Positions 34,536 to 43,334 of a DNA stretch of 64,000 bases are shown one piece after another. Both the position numbers and the translations under genes were made by a program. Numbering within the stretch: the stretch's first letter is position 1; each line of letters begins with the position of its first letter. The notes under the pieces were generated by a model. The model was given only the letters and a program-made list of their open reading frames with translations, was not told the origin of the DNA and did not search any database. Origin of the DNA: JASSUD01 sp031963045 (GTDB taxonomy: Bacteria; Pseudomonadota; Gammaproteobacteria; Burkholderiales; Burkholderiaceae); contig JASSUK010000045.1 of NCBI GenBank assembly GCA_031963045.1, positions 1 through 64,000 on the forward strand, read 5' to 3'.

Positions 34536-35444
34536 ATGAATCAAGCTGTGCCAGAAGGCGAGGTAGTGCGAGTAGATGGGTTAAGTGGTTTGCGTGAGCT
34601 CTGGCGTGCATTTCAAAGCAGCCGTGGTGCGCTGGGTGCTGCTGGGGTATTAGCCACATTGCTGATATTGGCGTTAGGAGCCTCATTTTTTGCGCCGCAT
34701 AGCCCAATTGAGCAATTCCGAGAATTTGTAAAAATTCCTCCTGCTTGGTTAGAAGGCGGGTCGTCGCAGTTTTTACTGGGAACGGATGAAGCAGGGCGAG
34801 ATATGTTATCGCGCTTAATATATGGTGCGCGGTTGTCACTATGGATTGGCGGGGTCACCGTTACCTTAGCATTAGGGCCAGGGATTTTACTGGGCCTAGG
34901 CGCTGCCTTTGGGCCGCGCTGGTTCGATGCTTCAGTTATGCGGGTAATGGACATACTGCTGGCGCTGCCATCTTTGTTACTTGCTGTTGCAGTGGTTGCC
35001 GTGCTCGGGCCTGGGCTAACTAATACAACGTTCGCGATTGCATTAGTAGCCCTCCCTAGCTATGTGCGGCTCACACGTAGCTCTGCAAAAAGTGAAATGC
35101 GCAAAGAATATGTAACCGCTTCACGGGTCGCAGGTGCTGGGCCTTGGCGTTTGATGTTTTTGCAAGTGCTACCCAATTGCACTGCTCCATTAATTGTGCA
35201 AGCTACGCTTGGGTTCTCCACCGCTATTTTGGATGCCGCCGCATTAGGCTTTTTAGGATTAGGCGTGCAGCCGCCTGCAGCAGAATGGGGCGCTATGCTG
35301 GCCTCTGCGCGCGATTACATCGATAGCGCCTGGTGGATTGTGACGTGGCCTGGCTTGGCTATATTAATTACCGTGCTGGCTATTAATATAGTAGGAGACG
35401 GCTTGCGCGATGCGCTGGACCCGAAATTGAAACGGATTATGTAA
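34536..35444 (+). CDS. dppC: ABC transporter permease, DppC/OppC type
   Basis: The 302-aa second permease of the pair has about six membrane segments. It has the N-terminal OppC_N-type segment (LLILALGASFFAPHSPIEQF), GTDEAGRDMLSRLIYGARLS, and the EAA loop SEMRKEYVTASRVAGAGPWR. The end is GDGLRDALDPKLKR. It should form a heterodimer with the upstream permease. The usual dppD and dppF are absent; repeats begin 48 bp after its stop, so the operon is split and the ATPases must be encoded elsewhere if the transporter works. Confidence 0.92.
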   Translation: MNQAVPEGEVVRVDGLSGLRELWRAFQSSRGALGAAGVLATLLILALGASFFAPHSPIEQFREFVKIPPAWLEGGSSQFLLGTDEAGRDMLSRLIYGARLSLWIGGVTVTLALGPGILLGLGAAFGPRWFDASVMRVMDILLALPSLLLAVAVVAVLGPGLTNTTFAIALVALPSYVRLTRSSAKSEMRKEYVTASRVAGAGPWRLMFLQVLPNCTAPLIVQATLGFSTAILDAAALGFLGLGVQPPAAEWGAMLASARDYIDSAWWIVTWPGLAILITVLAINIVGDGLRDALDPKLKRIM

Positions 35445-35491
35445 ACGTATATCGGCGAGTTGTAAAAGCAAAAATTAGAAGCTGGTGGTGC

Positions 35492-35621
35492 GCATGTTGG
35501 GGTTCGTGCCTCACCACCAACCTACCGAGATGCATATGTAAAAGGGCTTTACCAAACTCCACCAACCACAAGAAAAAGCAAAGAACGGTAGGTTGGTGGT
35601 GAGGCACGAACCCCAACACGC
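35492..35621. repeat. Dispersed composite repeat, reverse orientation (cluster 10)
   Basis: The units are 35492-35525 and 35588-35621, around the 60-bp core in reverse (CCACAAGAAAAAGCAAAGAA at 35566-35585). The flank AAACCACAATCTTCTTAAAT, ACCTGCGTAACATCAGT follows to about 35657. This copy has the same composite structure as those at 8.3, 15.9 and 41.8 kb. The gap to 35835 shows no gene. Confidence 0.93.
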
Positions 35622-35835
35622 AAACCACAATCTTCTTAAATACCTGCGTAACATCAGTCAAATAAAATGGAAAATGCTTCTACCGTTTTTTCATCGAAAA
35701 CTGCTTGTAGAAAGCTTAATAATGTTGCATTGAGCGAGAAAAATCTGCGCCGTTTCGTATAGGCATTCCTTAGTTCGCGAAATACTCATAGTTTTTTTTG
35801 ATGTCTTGAATAATGAGGATTTTAAGGAGAAGCGT

Positions 35836-36516
35836 ATGACTATGACGAGCGCATTAAATGCAAATGGGGTAGGTCAAACCTTAGTCAGTGGATCCAGTAT
35901 AAATAGAGCAAATGAAGCAAAAGAGGTAATAGGAAGTGTGACGATAGTTGATAGGCATGCTGCAATGAAGGAGGACCTTGCTGCACGTAAAAAAACAGCT
36001 ACTATAAAGAAGGAGATTATTGCGCAAGAGGCTATAGCTAAGCCTGCCCCTATACCTGCTCCCAGGCCTCCGAAAACAAGTAGCTTGCCTCAAGCTTCTT
36101 CGAATCAGCCTGAATATTTGGAACCCTCATATCAACTTAAGAATTTATCGTCCTCTACTGCAAGCCAAGAAAGCCTAGTTGAAGAAACGCTTCCATCCGA
36201 TAAAACCAACGTTAATGAACCAACTATAGAAAAGCCAGTCTCTACTTCCACTGCAGCAGACCAAAATTCAAAAAACATTCAGCGTGCAGCTTCTTTTGGC
36301 GCGGTATCAATATCCGTTTCATCTAAAAATACAGCAGATAAAAACCGGTCTAAAGTTGATGGCCAGCAAAAAGGGCATATCGAGTATTTTGCCGATTTGA
36401 TGGCGGGTTGTCGCCCGCGGTGTTTTGGAGGAAGGAAGCAATCGAAAAAATTAGAAGGAACAGAGGTGGTGGCAGTAGAGATGCAAGCCACGAAAAATGG
36501 CGTTGAAAACGAATAG
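35836..36516 (+). CDS. Hypothetical Ser/Thr/Pro-rich protein with a proline motif
   Basis: I do not recognise this 226-aa protein. It has no membrane segment or signal peptide. It is rich in Ser, Thr, Lys, Ala and Asn and probably disordered. A proline-rich part (AKPAPIPAPRPPKTSSLP, residues about 66-83) contains PIPAPR, which fits the Px(P/A)xPR consensus of CIN85/Sla1-type eukaryotic SH3 domains. The C-terminus has CRPRCFGGRKQSKK. ATG 35836 is chosen for its AAGGAG site; a start at 35806 has none. It is isolated between a repeat cluster and the ribosomal operon, ending with a hairpin at 36561. A secreted host-facing protein is possible; it is not shown. Confidence 0.6.
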   Translation: MTMTSALNANGVGQTLVSGSSINRANEAKEVIGSVTIVDRHAAMKEDLAARKKTATIKKEIIAQEAIAKPAPIPAPRPPKTSSLPQASSNQPEYLEPSYQLKNLSSSTASQESLVEETLPSDKTNVNEPTIEKPVSTSTAADQNSKNIQRAASFGAVSISVSSKNTADKNRSKVDGQQKGHIEYFADLMAGCRPRCFGGRKQSKKLEGTEVVAVEMQATKNGVENE

Positions 36517-36560
36517 CGATGTGTGCATTAATCAAAAGGTGCTTTTACTAAAAGCCAGCT

Positions 36561-36582
36561 AGAGGGTCCAAATGGACCCTCT
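36561..36582 (+). terminator. Hairpin terminator after the proline-rich gene
   Basis: AGAGGGTCC (36561-36569), AAAT loop, then GGACCCTCT (36574-36582), followed by TTC. The stem is strong but the T-run is short, so termination may be partial. It separates the upstream gene from the rpsF promoter 14 bp later. Confidence 0.7.
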
Positions 36583-36595
36583 TTCACCATCAAAT

Positions 36596-36624
36596 TTGTG
36601 ATTCGTCCATTTTTTCGGTAGAAT
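36596..36624 (+). promoter_or_regulatory. Sigma-70-type promoter of rpsF-priB-rpsR-rplI
   Basis: TTGTGA at 36596-36601, a 17-bp spacer, and TAGAAT at 36619-36624 match the sigma-70 consensus closely. It lies about 107 bp before the rpsF start, directly after a terminator. The leader between could carry regulation, but no clear structure was recognised. Confidence 0.65.
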
Positions 36625-36730
36625 CACGGCCTCACTTTACCTTGCCACATCTGCCGTAAGCGGTTGCCCTGCAGTATTGTATTTTGCAGCGCAGCCAGGT
36701 ACAGAGTGGCTTTTATCCATAAGGAGCGTT

Positions 36731-37096
36731 ATGCGCAGTTACGAGATTGTTTTTTTAGTTCATCCTGATCAGGGTGAACAAGTTAGCGCAATGATTGAGC
36801 GCTATAAAGCTACTATCACTGCACGAAATGGGAAGATCGATCGTGTAGAAGATTGGGGGCGCCGTGCGCTGGCCTACATGATTGGCAAAAATATTACTAA
36901 AGCCCACTATGTCTGCATGAATATTCAGTGTGATCAACAGACTTTGGTTGAGCTTGAAGATGCGTTTAAATTCAATGATGCAGTATTGCGTCATTTAGTC
37001 ACCAAAACGAAAAAACCTGTGACAGAGCCTTCTGTGATGATGAAACAGGCTCAGCCTGAAGATGCTGCTAAGCGTCCTGCTGCTGTTGCTGCTTAA
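36731..37096 (+). CDS. rpsF: 30S ribosomal protein bS6
   Basis: bS6 binds bS18 on the 30S platform. The 121-aa protein starts MRSYEIVFLVHPDQGEQVSA and has the conserved RVEDWGRRALAYMI and KFNDAVLRHLV segments. AAGGAG precedes ATG 36731, so the frame open from 36677 is not the start. It is the first gene of the rpsF-priB-rpsR-rplI operon. The Ala/Pro-rich C-terminus is normal for proteobacteria. Confidence 0.97.
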   Translation: MRSYEIVFLVHPDQGEQVSAMIERYKATITARNGKIDRVEDWGRRALAYMIGKNITKAHYVCMNIQCDQQTLVELEDAFKFNDAVLRHLVTKTKKPVTEPSVMMKQAQPEDAAKRPAAVAA

Positions 37097-37156
37097 AGCG
37101 TCTTTTCATTCCTCGCCTAACAAGATACTTGCCACTTATTTTTACATTGTCCTTTG

Positions 37157-37468
37157 ATGCCCATAAACGTTTTATCTCTTGAAGCCCGTATCGTTGAACG
37201 AGGGGCGGTGAGATACACCCCTGCGGGGGTGCCGTTGGTGGAGTGTGTATTGGAACATGCTTCAGAAGTGGTGGAAGCAGGCGCTAAGCGCAAAGTCGAA
37301 ATGACTTTGCAAGCGATTGCGATAGGAGAGGGTAGTGGTGCGCTAGCACGCTATCCTTTAGGGGAAATGGCTTGTTTTGTGGGGTTTTTGGCCTCGCGTA
37401 GCTTAAAAGTCCGCGCAGTGCGTTTTCATATCACACAGATAAAAGAGGCTGGGTCGCTGAATGCTTGA
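37157..37468 (+). CDS. priB: Primosomal replication protein N
   Basis: PriB is a small single-strand DNA-binding OB-fold protein that helps restart stalled forks with PriA. The 103-aa protein shows LSLEARIVERGAVRYTPAGV, PLVECVLEH, VEMTLQAIAIGE, and FVGFLASRSLKVRAVRFHIT, consistent with PriB. It starts at ATG 37157. Location between rpsF and rpsR is conserved in beta- and gammaproteobacteria and supports the call. Confidence 0.93.
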   Translation: MPINVLSLEARIVERGAVRYTPAGVPLVECVLEHASEVVEAGAKRKVEMTLQAIAIGEGSGALARYPLGEMACFVGFLASRSLKVRAVRFHITQIKEAGSLNA

Positions 37469-37554
37469 ATGGCGCTTTGTTAGGCCAGACCAACCATGTA
37501 GCACCACTTCTTTATCTTGTACTCATTTTGCAGATTTCATTAAAGGATTTAAAA

Positions 37555-37845
37555 ATGCCTCGCCCACCTAGTCGGTTTTCAGGTAGAAAAGTAGAGCAGA
37601 ACCGTCGCCCACAACAAAACCCTTTGTTCAAACGTAAAAAAATCTGCCGCTTCACGACGGAAGGCGTTGAGCAGATCGACTATAAAGATGTTGATCTGTT
37701 GCGCGGTTTTTTTGGCGATAACGGAAAAATTACTCCTGCGCGCTTAACAGGAACCCGAGCACGCTATCAGCGTCAGCTCAATACGGCTATTAAGCGTGCG
37801 CGCTTTTTGGCTTTGATACCTTACACAGATTTGCACGCACTATAA
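37555..37845 (+). CDS. rpsR: 30S ribosomal protein bS18
   Basis: The 96-aa bS18 pairs with bS6 in the small subunit. The sequence includes FKRKKICRFTTEGVEQIDYK, LLRGFFGDNGKITPARLTGT, and KRARFLALIPY, which are diagnostic. The ATG at 37555 follows AAAGGA; an open frame upstream to 37465 is not family-like. It lies 32 bp before rplI. Confidence 0.97.
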   Translation: MPRPPSRFSGRKVEQNRRPQQNPLFKRKKICRFTTEGVEQIDYKDVDLLRGFFGDNGKITPARLTGTRARYQRQLNTAIKRARFLALIPYTDLHAL

Positions 37846-37877
37846 GAGCGTTGCACGCGCGCATTAGGAGAATAGGA

Positions 37878-38348
37878 ATGGAAGTGATTGTGCTCAAAAA
37901 CAGCCGCCGCGGTGGTAAGCGCGGTTTGGGCAATATTGGCGAAGTTATCAATGTCAAAAAGGGCTATGCCCGTAACTATTTGGTTCCTCAAGGCTTTGCT
38001 TGTTATGCAACGCCTGAGGCGCTGGAAGAAGTAGAGTCTCGCCGTGCAGAATTTGTACAGCATGCAGCGGATGAGCTGTCTGCAGCACAGAAGCTAGGTG
38101 GGAAAGTTGCAGGATTAACGCTGCAAATTGTGCAAAGAGCCAGTGTCGATGGTTCACTCTTCGGTTCTGTCACTAAAGATATCATTGCAGTCGAGTTGGC
38201 CAAGCAGGGTTTTGAAATTGACAAAACCCAAGTAATCTTGCCAGAAGGTGGCTTTATTAAGCGCACGGGAGACTATGCAGTCTCTGTCGAATTACATCCT
38301 GAGGTAGAAGTGGAGGTAACGGTGTCCATTTTAGGCGAGCACGCTTAA
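37878..38348 (+). CDS. rplI: 50S ribosomal protein bL9
   Basis: bL9 links the L1 stalk base to the subunit surface and affects frame maintenance. The 156-aa protein starts MEVIVLKNSRRGGKRGLGNI, then VINVKKGYARNYLVPQGFAC, the long central helix, and the C-terminal domain GSLFGSVTKDIIAVELAKQG. It is the last gene of its operon, closed by a strong terminator. Confidence 0.97.
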   Translation: MEVIVLKNSRRGGKRGLGNIGEVINVKKGYARNYLVPQGFACYATPEALEEVESRRAEFVQHAADELSAAQKLGGKVAGLTLQIVQRASVDGSLFGSVTKDIIAVELAKQGFEIDKTQVILPEGGFIKRTGDYAVSVELHPEVEVEVTVSILGEHA

Positions 38349-38374
38349 AGAGGATATGCCCTAATCTCTACTTG

Positions 38375-38417
38375 AAAAACGGAAGCAGGTCCGCTTTGGG
38401 CCTACTTCCGTTTTTTT
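38375..38417 (+). terminator. Rho-independent terminator after rplI
   Basis: AAAAACGGAAGCAGGTCC pairs with GGGCCTACTTCCGTTTTTTT around a GCTTT loop, with a seven-T run. The stem has two mismatches. It is a classic bidirectional-looking terminator between rplI and dnaB. Confidence 0.92.
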
Positions 38418-38537
38418 ATTTATTACTTTTTGTTGTTATTTTTGCACTAAGTGAGCTTAAGGCTCCATGCGCGTTCAAATTCCCCTACACTTCGCTTTTT
38501 TTTGAGATGGTTCTTACCATCCTTCTACCTCTTCGCG

Positions 38538-39923
38538 ATGCCTTCTTCTTTTAGTTCAGACAATCAAATTGAATCGCTCAAGGTTCCGCCTCACTCCATT
38601 GAAGCGGAACAGTCTGTGCTGGGAGGGCTATTGCTAGATAATAGTGCCTGGGACCGTATTGCAGACTTTTTGCAAGAAGGCGATTTTTATCGCTTTGATC
38701 ATCGCTTAATTTTTCGGCAAATTGGCAAATTAATCAGTGCGGCACGTCCAGCGGACGTAGTCACCGTATTTGAAGCGCTAGAAGGAGCCGGTAAGGCGGT
38801 TGATATTGGCGGACTGTCCTATCTCAATGCCCTTGCGCAAAATACTCCGAGTGCGGCCAATATCCGTCGCTATGCGGAAATTGTGCGAGATCGTGGCGTT
38901 TTGCGTAAGCTCATCACGGTGTCCGATGAAATCGCAGGAGATGCATTTAACCCACAAGGGCGTGAAGTCCGGCAGTTACTGGATGAAGCTGAGTCCAAAG
39001 TTTTTGCCATCGCCGAAGAAGGGGCAAAAAATACCCAAGGCTTTGTTGAAATCAAGCCTTTGCTGGCTAAGGTAGTAGAGCGTATTGATACGCTGTATCA
39101 CCAAGACAATCCCAATGATGTAACCGGGACTCCGACAGGCTTTGTAGATCTGGATAAAATGACTTCAGGCTTGCATGGCGGTGAACTGGTTATTGTGGCT
39201 GGACGTCCCTCCATGGGGAAAACGTCTTTTGCAATGAATGTGGGCGAATATGTCGCCGTAGAATATGGCTTGCCGGTTGCAGTATTTTCGATGGAAATGC
39301 CTGGTACACAGCTAGCAATGCGTATGCTGGGTTCGGTGGGCCGCTTAGATGCGCATAGACTGCGCACCGGTAAATTGATTGATGAAGATTGGCCGAAACT
39401 CACGCATGCCATGCAAAAAATGAGTGAAGCGCAGATTTTTATCGATGAGCAAGGTGCGCTTAATCCATTAGAATTGCGCGCCCGTGCGCGGCGTTTATCG
39501 AGACAGTGCGGTCAGCTTGGCCTGATTATTGTAGATTATTTACAGCTGATGTCTTCGAGCGGATCAGGAGAGAATCGCGCTACTGAGCTTTCTGAAATTT
39601 CCCGCTCATTGAAGAGTTTGGCAAAAGAATTAAATGTGCCTGTGATGGCGCTGTCCCAGCTTAATCGTAGCCTTGAGCAGCGCCCTAATAAGCGTCCGAT
39701 GATGTCGGATCTGCGCGAATCCGGTGCTATTGAGCAAGATGCAGATGTCATTTTCTTTATCTATCGTGATGAGGTGTATAACCCGGATAGCCAAGATAGA
39801 GGAACAGCGGAAATTATTATTGGCAAGCAACGTAATGGGCCAATTGGCCAGGTGCGTCTGACCTTCTTGGGGCAATACACTAAATTCGATAATTTTGCAG
39901 GACAGGCTTCTTATAACGCATAG
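38538..39923 (+). CDS. dnaB: Replicative DNA helicase
   Basis: DnaB is the hexameric 5'-3' helicase at the replication fork. The 461-aa protein has the N-terminal domain (VPPHSIEAEQSVLGGLLLDN), Walker A (AGRPSMGKTSFAMNV), Walker B region (LGLIIVDYLQLMSS), and LRESGAIEQDADVIFFIYRD. It has no intein. ATG 38538 matches the family start; the open frame to 38451 covers the terminator region and is rejected. dnaB after rplI is the common proteobacterial order. Confidence 0.97.
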   Translation: MPSSFSSDNQIESLKVPPHSIEAEQSVLGGLLLDNSAWDRIADFLQEGDFYRFDHRLIFRQIGKLISAARPADVVTVFEALEGAGKAVDIGGLSYLNALAQNTPSAANIRRYAEIVRDRGVLRKLITVSDEIAGDAFNPQGREVRQLLDEAESKVFAIAEEGAKNTQGFVEIKPLLAKVVERIDTLYHQDNPNDVTGTPTGFVDLDKMTSGLHGGELVIVAGRPSMGKTSFAMNVGEYVAVEYGLPVAVFSMEMPGTQLAMRMLGSVGRLDAHRLRTGKLIDEDWPKLTHAMQKMSEAQIFIDEQGALNPLELRARARRLSRQCGQLGLIIVDYLQLMSSSGSGENRATELSEISRSLKSLAKELNVPVMALSQLNRSLEQRPNKRPMMSDLRESGAIEQDADVIFFIYRDEVYNPDSQDRGTAEIIIGKQRNGPIGQVRLTFLGQYTKFDNFAGQASYNA

Positions 39924-40028
39924 AGCTTCTTGCAATGGGTTCAAGAGTGTGGAATCGCTTCCTGCTCTCAATTTTTCTTCACCCCCCGTTTAAACGAGGG
40001 GATACCGATTTTAATTACGGGGAACTGC

Positions 40029-40655
40029 ATGTTCGGTCGTCTTTTGCCTCGCGAGGGTAAATTTTTTGAGTTTTTTAATGCCCATGCGGCTTGCTTGGTA
40101 GAAACCAGCCATGTGCTTGTACAGCTGGTGACCGATTTGCATCAGGCATGCAAATACAATACCACCATACAAAACAATGAAAAACGTGCAGATACGCTCA
40201 CGAACGACACCATCGATCTTTTGCACAAAACGTTTATTACGCCGCTAGACCGCGATGACATCCATAAGCTCATCTCGACTATGGATGACATTCTAGATTT
40301 AATTGAAGACGTCTCCACGGCAATCTGCCTGTATGAAGTAGAGGCATTACCCCCTGAGGCTACTCAGTTAGCTCAATTGACTGTGAAGTGTTGTGAGTGT
40401 GTGCAGCAGGGCGTGGGTTTGTTGAGCAATATGAAAAGCGCGAGTGCAATTTTAGGATTTTGCAAAGAAATTGACCGCTTGGAGTCTGAGGCAGATGTGG
40501 CGCTGCGCGCTGCGTTGTCTACGTTATTTCGTGAAGAAGAAGACGTTAAAATGTTAATTAAGCTCAAAGCTATTCTTGAGCTTTTAGAAGAAGTCACCGA
40601 TAAATGTGAAGATGTTGCCGATATTATTGAAGGTATTGTTCTAGAAAACGCTTAA
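40029..40655 (+). CDS. DUF47/PhoU-like protein, Pit accessory
   Basis: This 208-aa all-helical protein of the DUF47 (TIGR00153) family is related to PhoU. It begins MFGRLLPREGKFFEFFNAHA and has the repeat-like helices EKRADTLTNDTIDLLHKTFI, TPLDRDDIHKLISTMDDILD and EIDRLESEADVALRAALSTL. DUF47 proteins are encoded beside Pit phosphate transporters and are thought to regulate them through metal-bound helices. pit follows 97 bp later. ATG 40029 is preferred over the open frame to 39930. Confidence 0.92.
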   Translation: MFGRLLPREGKFFEFFNAHAACLVETSHVLVQLVTDLHQACKYNTTIQNNEKRADTLTNDTIDLLHKTFITPLDRDDIHKLISTMDDILDLIEDVSTAICLYEVEALPPEATQLAQLTVKCCECVQQGVGLLSNMKSASAILGFCKEIDRLESEADVALRAALSTLFREEEDVKMLIKLKAILELLEEVTDKCEDVADIIEGIVLENA

Positions 40656-40675
40656 GCACCGCACGACCTCAAAGA

Positions 40676-40708
40676 GGGGCCCTTTGGGGTAATTGAGGAC
40701 ATGCCCTA
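40676..40708 (-). repeat. Solo end of the MITE family before pit
   Basis: GGGGCCCTTTGGGGTAATTG then AGGACATGCCCTA matches the right terminal repeat of the element at 22395-22542 with a few changes. No matching left end was seen nearby. It lies in the 97-bp space between the DUF47 gene and pit. Confidence 0.65.
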
Positions 40709-40752
40709 TGAAATATCGAACAAATTATTAAGAACTAGTGGGGAATATCCCA

Positions 40753-41763
40753 ATGTCGTTGATTCAGACCGGTATCTGGATGCTGGCCTTTTTAGTGCTA
40801 GTGGCCTTTGTTTTTGACTTTATGAATGGCTTTCACGATGCAGCAAATTCTATTGCAACCGTCGTGTCTACAGGCGTTTTAAAACCGCAGCAAGCTGTTG
40901 CTTTTGCTGCGGTTTTTAATGTTTTGGCCTATTTTGTCTTCCATCTTAAAGTAGCCTCTACGGTTGGGCGCGGCACGATCGACCCGGCCATTGTCGACCA
41001 CTATGTCATTTTCGGTGCATTAGCAGGGGCGATTAGTTGGAATATTATTACGTGGTTCTATGGCCTTCCATCTAGCTCTTCTCACGCCCTCATCGGTGGA
41101 TTGGTCGGCTCCGCTATGGCGAAAGCCGGTCCCAGTGTGCTGAATATGGCGGGTTTGTCTAAAACCATTGCCTTTATTCTTATTTCTCCATTGCTTGGGT
41201 TTGTGTTGGGCTCTTTGCTGATGCTGGCAGTAGCATGGATTTTTTTCCGCACATCGCAACACAAAGTAGATCGGCTTTTCCGGCGCGGGCAGCTTTTATC
41301 CGCAGGGCTCTATAGCTTTGGCCATGGTGGAAATGATGCGCAAAAAACCATTGGTATTATCTGGATGCTTTTAATTGCCTCAGGCTACGCCTCTAGTACA
41401 GACGCTGCGCCACCTGTTTGGGCAATCGTTGGATGTTATGTGGCTATGGGCTTAGGCACCCTCTTTGGAGGTTGGCGTATTGTGCGCACCATGGGTCAGA
41501 AAATTACTAAGCTCAAACCTGTCGATGGCTTTTGTGCAGAACTAGGTGGTGCATGCACGCTTTTCACCGCTTCTGCGTTAGGTATTCCCGTTTCAACCAC
41601 GCACACCATTACAGGCGCAATTGTCGGTGTAGGCTCTGTACAAAAGTTCTCTGCAGTGCGTTGGGGCGTGGCAGGCAATATCGTTTGGGCTTGGATACTG
41701 ACACTGCCTGCATCAGCCTGTATGGCAGCTATAGCTTGGCATTTAGCTACAGCCTTTATTTAA
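40753..41763 (+). CDS. pit: Inorganic phosphate transporter, PitA family
   Basis: The 336-aa inner-membrane low-affinity phosphate (metal-phosphate:H+) symporter has about ten membrane segments. It carries the two inverted signature repeats: FDFMNGFHDAANSIATVVST near the N-terminus and FGHGGNDAQKTIGIIWMLLI in the second half, plus GIPVSTTHTITGAIVGVGSV near the end. ATG 40753 follows GGGGA; a GTG at 40738 is possible. It is paired with a DUF47 gene. Its stop is followed 27 bp later by a repeat. Confidence 0.95.
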   Translation: MSLIQTGIWMLAFLVLVAFVFDFMNGFHDAANSIATVVSTGVLKPQQAVAFAAVFNVLAYFVFHLKVASTVGRGTIDPAIVDHYVIFGALAGAISWNIITWFYGLPSSSSHALIGGLVGSAMAKAGPSVLNMAGLSKTIAFILISPLLGFVLGSLLMLAVAWIFFRTSQHKVDRLFRRGQLLSAGLYSFGHGGNDAQKTIGIIWMLLIASGYASSTDAAPPVWAIVGCYVAMGLGTLFGGWRIVRTMGQKITKLKPVDGFCAELGGACTLFTASALGIPVSTTHTITGAIVGVGSVQKFSAVRWGVAGNIVWAWILTLPASACMAAIAWHLATAFI

Positions 41764-41789
41764 AGCGGGTTTTAAAAAGCCAGTGGTCA

Positions 41790-41918
41790 TCATGTTGGGG
41801 TTCCTTCATCACCACCAACCCACCATTCTTTGCTTTTCTTGTGGTTGATGGAGTTTGATAAAGCCCTTTTACATATGCATCTCGGTAGGTTTGTGGTGAG
41901 CAACGTTCCCCAACATGC
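41790..41918. repeat. Dispersed composite repeat (cluster 11)
   Basis: The units are 41790-41824 (ATCATGTTGGGGTTCC, TTCATCACCACCAACCCACC) and 41885-41918 (GTAGGTTTGTGGTGAGC, AACGTTCCCCAACATGC) around the 60-bp core (TTCTTTGCTTTTCTTGTGG). The two units have different loop types. It lies between pit and the convergent proC and could end transcripts from both. Confidence 0.92.
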
Positions 41919-42024
41919 ACACCACCGACTTGTAACCATCGCTTTTGAGATGCGCACGCAGATTTCAAGCAGCCATCATGCCAACCACCAGCTTACTTTC
42001 CGTTGCTACCCCAATTACATAGCA

Positions 42025-42897
42025 CTATAACGTGCCCATTTCATTACCCATATCCTGCGCACGCTGATGCGCAGCTTGTACCGCTTTTAGAACGCCGGCT
42101 TTAAAGCCTTGCGTATCAAAAACGTTAAGCGCTGCAGCAGTAGTCCCTCCTGGTGAAGTAACTTGCTGACGTAACTCAGAAACCGAATAATCAGACTGTG
42201 CAGCAAGCTGAGAAGCACCACAGAAAGTGGCGCGAACTAGCTTTTTGCTTTGTTCTGCCGTAAAGCCCAGCCTGTGCGCAGCCTCTTCAAGTGCTTCCAT
42301 AAAATAAAAAACATAAGCAGGGCCACTGCCTGAAATGGCCGTGAGAGCATCAATCTGGGCCTCATCTTCATACCACAGCACCTCTCCCACAGCCGTAAGA
42401 ATAGTATTAGCTAGATCCCGTGCTGCGCAATCCATGGGCTGTGCAAAGGGCAGCGGGAGCATGACTGCGCCGGTGATCCCCTGACCAATCAATGCGGGCG
42501 TATTAGGCATGGCTCGTACAATGCGCGTATAGCCTCCTAACCAACGTGAGAGGTCTGCTGCGCGAATGCCGGCTGCAATGCTTACTATCACAGGTTCAGT
42601 GATAGTAGATGCAGAGGAGGGGGGTATTTCTACAGGGTGTGTAGGAAGATAAGTGCACAAATGCTGTGCCAGCGTGCGAATTTGCGCTGGTTTAACGGCT
42701 AATACCCACGCATCATAATCACGCAAGGCTGCTGAGGGTGTTGTATATGTCGTAACGCCAAATTGTTGAGTGAGCGCTGTACATACCTCTGTATTGATTT
42801 CAATCACGCCTATATTCTCAGCAGGTAGGCCGTGCTGTAAGAGTCCTTGAATCAGTGCGCGCGCCATGTTGCCGCCGCCAATAAAAGCCAGTTTCAT
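42025..42897 (-). CDS. proC: Pyrroline-5-carboxylate reductase
   Basis: ProC reduces pyrroline-5-carboxylate to proline. The 290-aa protein starts MKLAFIGGGNMARALIQGLL (Rossmann motif), has VRAMPNTPALIGQGITGAVM, and the family signature DALTAISGSGPAYVFYFMEA with QQVTSPGGTTAAALNVFDTQ. An insert near residues 95-115 adds about 20 residues. ATG 42897 is used; the open frame to 43002 is not family-like. Some copies are longer only because of that insert. Upstream 42898-43176 shows no gene. Confidence 0.95.
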   Translation of the reverse strand: MKLAFIGGGNMARALIQGLLQHGLPAENIGVIEINTEVCTALTQQFGVTTYTTPSAALRDYDAWVLAVKPAQIRTLAQHLCTYLPTHPVEIPPSSASTITEPVIVSIAAGIRAADLSRWLGGYTRIVRAMPNTPALIGQGITGAVMLPLPFAQPMDCAARDLANTILTAVGEVLWYEDEAQIDALTAISGSGPAYVFYFMEALEEAAHRLGFTAEQSKKLVRATFCGASQLAAQSDYSVSELRQQVTSPGGTTAAALNVFDTQGFKAGVLKAVQAAHQRAQDMGNEMGTL

Positions 42898-43176
42898 GGT
42901 AGAGCCTCGTTGAGAAAAATGAGAAGTATGGCAGATGTTCTGATCCATTATTGGTCTTGCCAAAGGCAAAAGCTGCCTCGCCTCAGGGGAGGATTGGGCC
43001 ATTCCTTATTGTTGAGATTCATCCCTTACTTCACATGTTGTGCTGCTTGATAATCAAATTTGAGCAATTGATGTCATTTTTAACTATTTTTCGTCATCTC
43101 TAATCGACTGATCATCGTTTTTGTATCGATTTTGATGGATTTGTATGTTTATATGCATTTCAATGCAAGATCGGTC

Positions 43177-43205
43177 TTGACACACTAAAGACGCTTATTC
43201 ATAAT
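43177..43205 (+). promoter_or_regulatory. Strong sigma-70 promoter for the tRNA pair
   Basis: TTGACA at 43177-43182, 17-bp spacer, CATAAT at 43200-43205: a near-perfect sigma-70 promoter about 54 bp upstream of tRNA-Gly. It probably drives tRNA-Gly and tRNA-Cys together. Confidence 0.85.
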
Positions 43206-43258
43206 CGCGCCCTTCAACAGTTCACTGTATTTAGCAGCTGCAGGCAGTAAATTGAAAT

Positions 43259-43334
43259 GCGGGAATAGCTCAGTTGGTAGAGCGCAACCTTGCCAAGGTT
43301 GAGGTCGCGAGTTCGAGACTCGTTTCCCGCTCCA
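43259..43334 (+). tRNA. tRNA-Gly (anticodon GCC)
   Basis: The 76-nt cloverleaf has acceptor GCGGGAA/TTCCCGC, D-loop AGCTCAGTTGGTAGAGC, anticodon stem-loop with CTTGCCAAG (anticodon GCC), T-arm GCGAGTTCGAGACTCGT and an encoded CCA. It is followed 157 bp later by tRNA-Cys, a Gly-Cys order seen in other proteobacteria. Confidence 0.97.
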
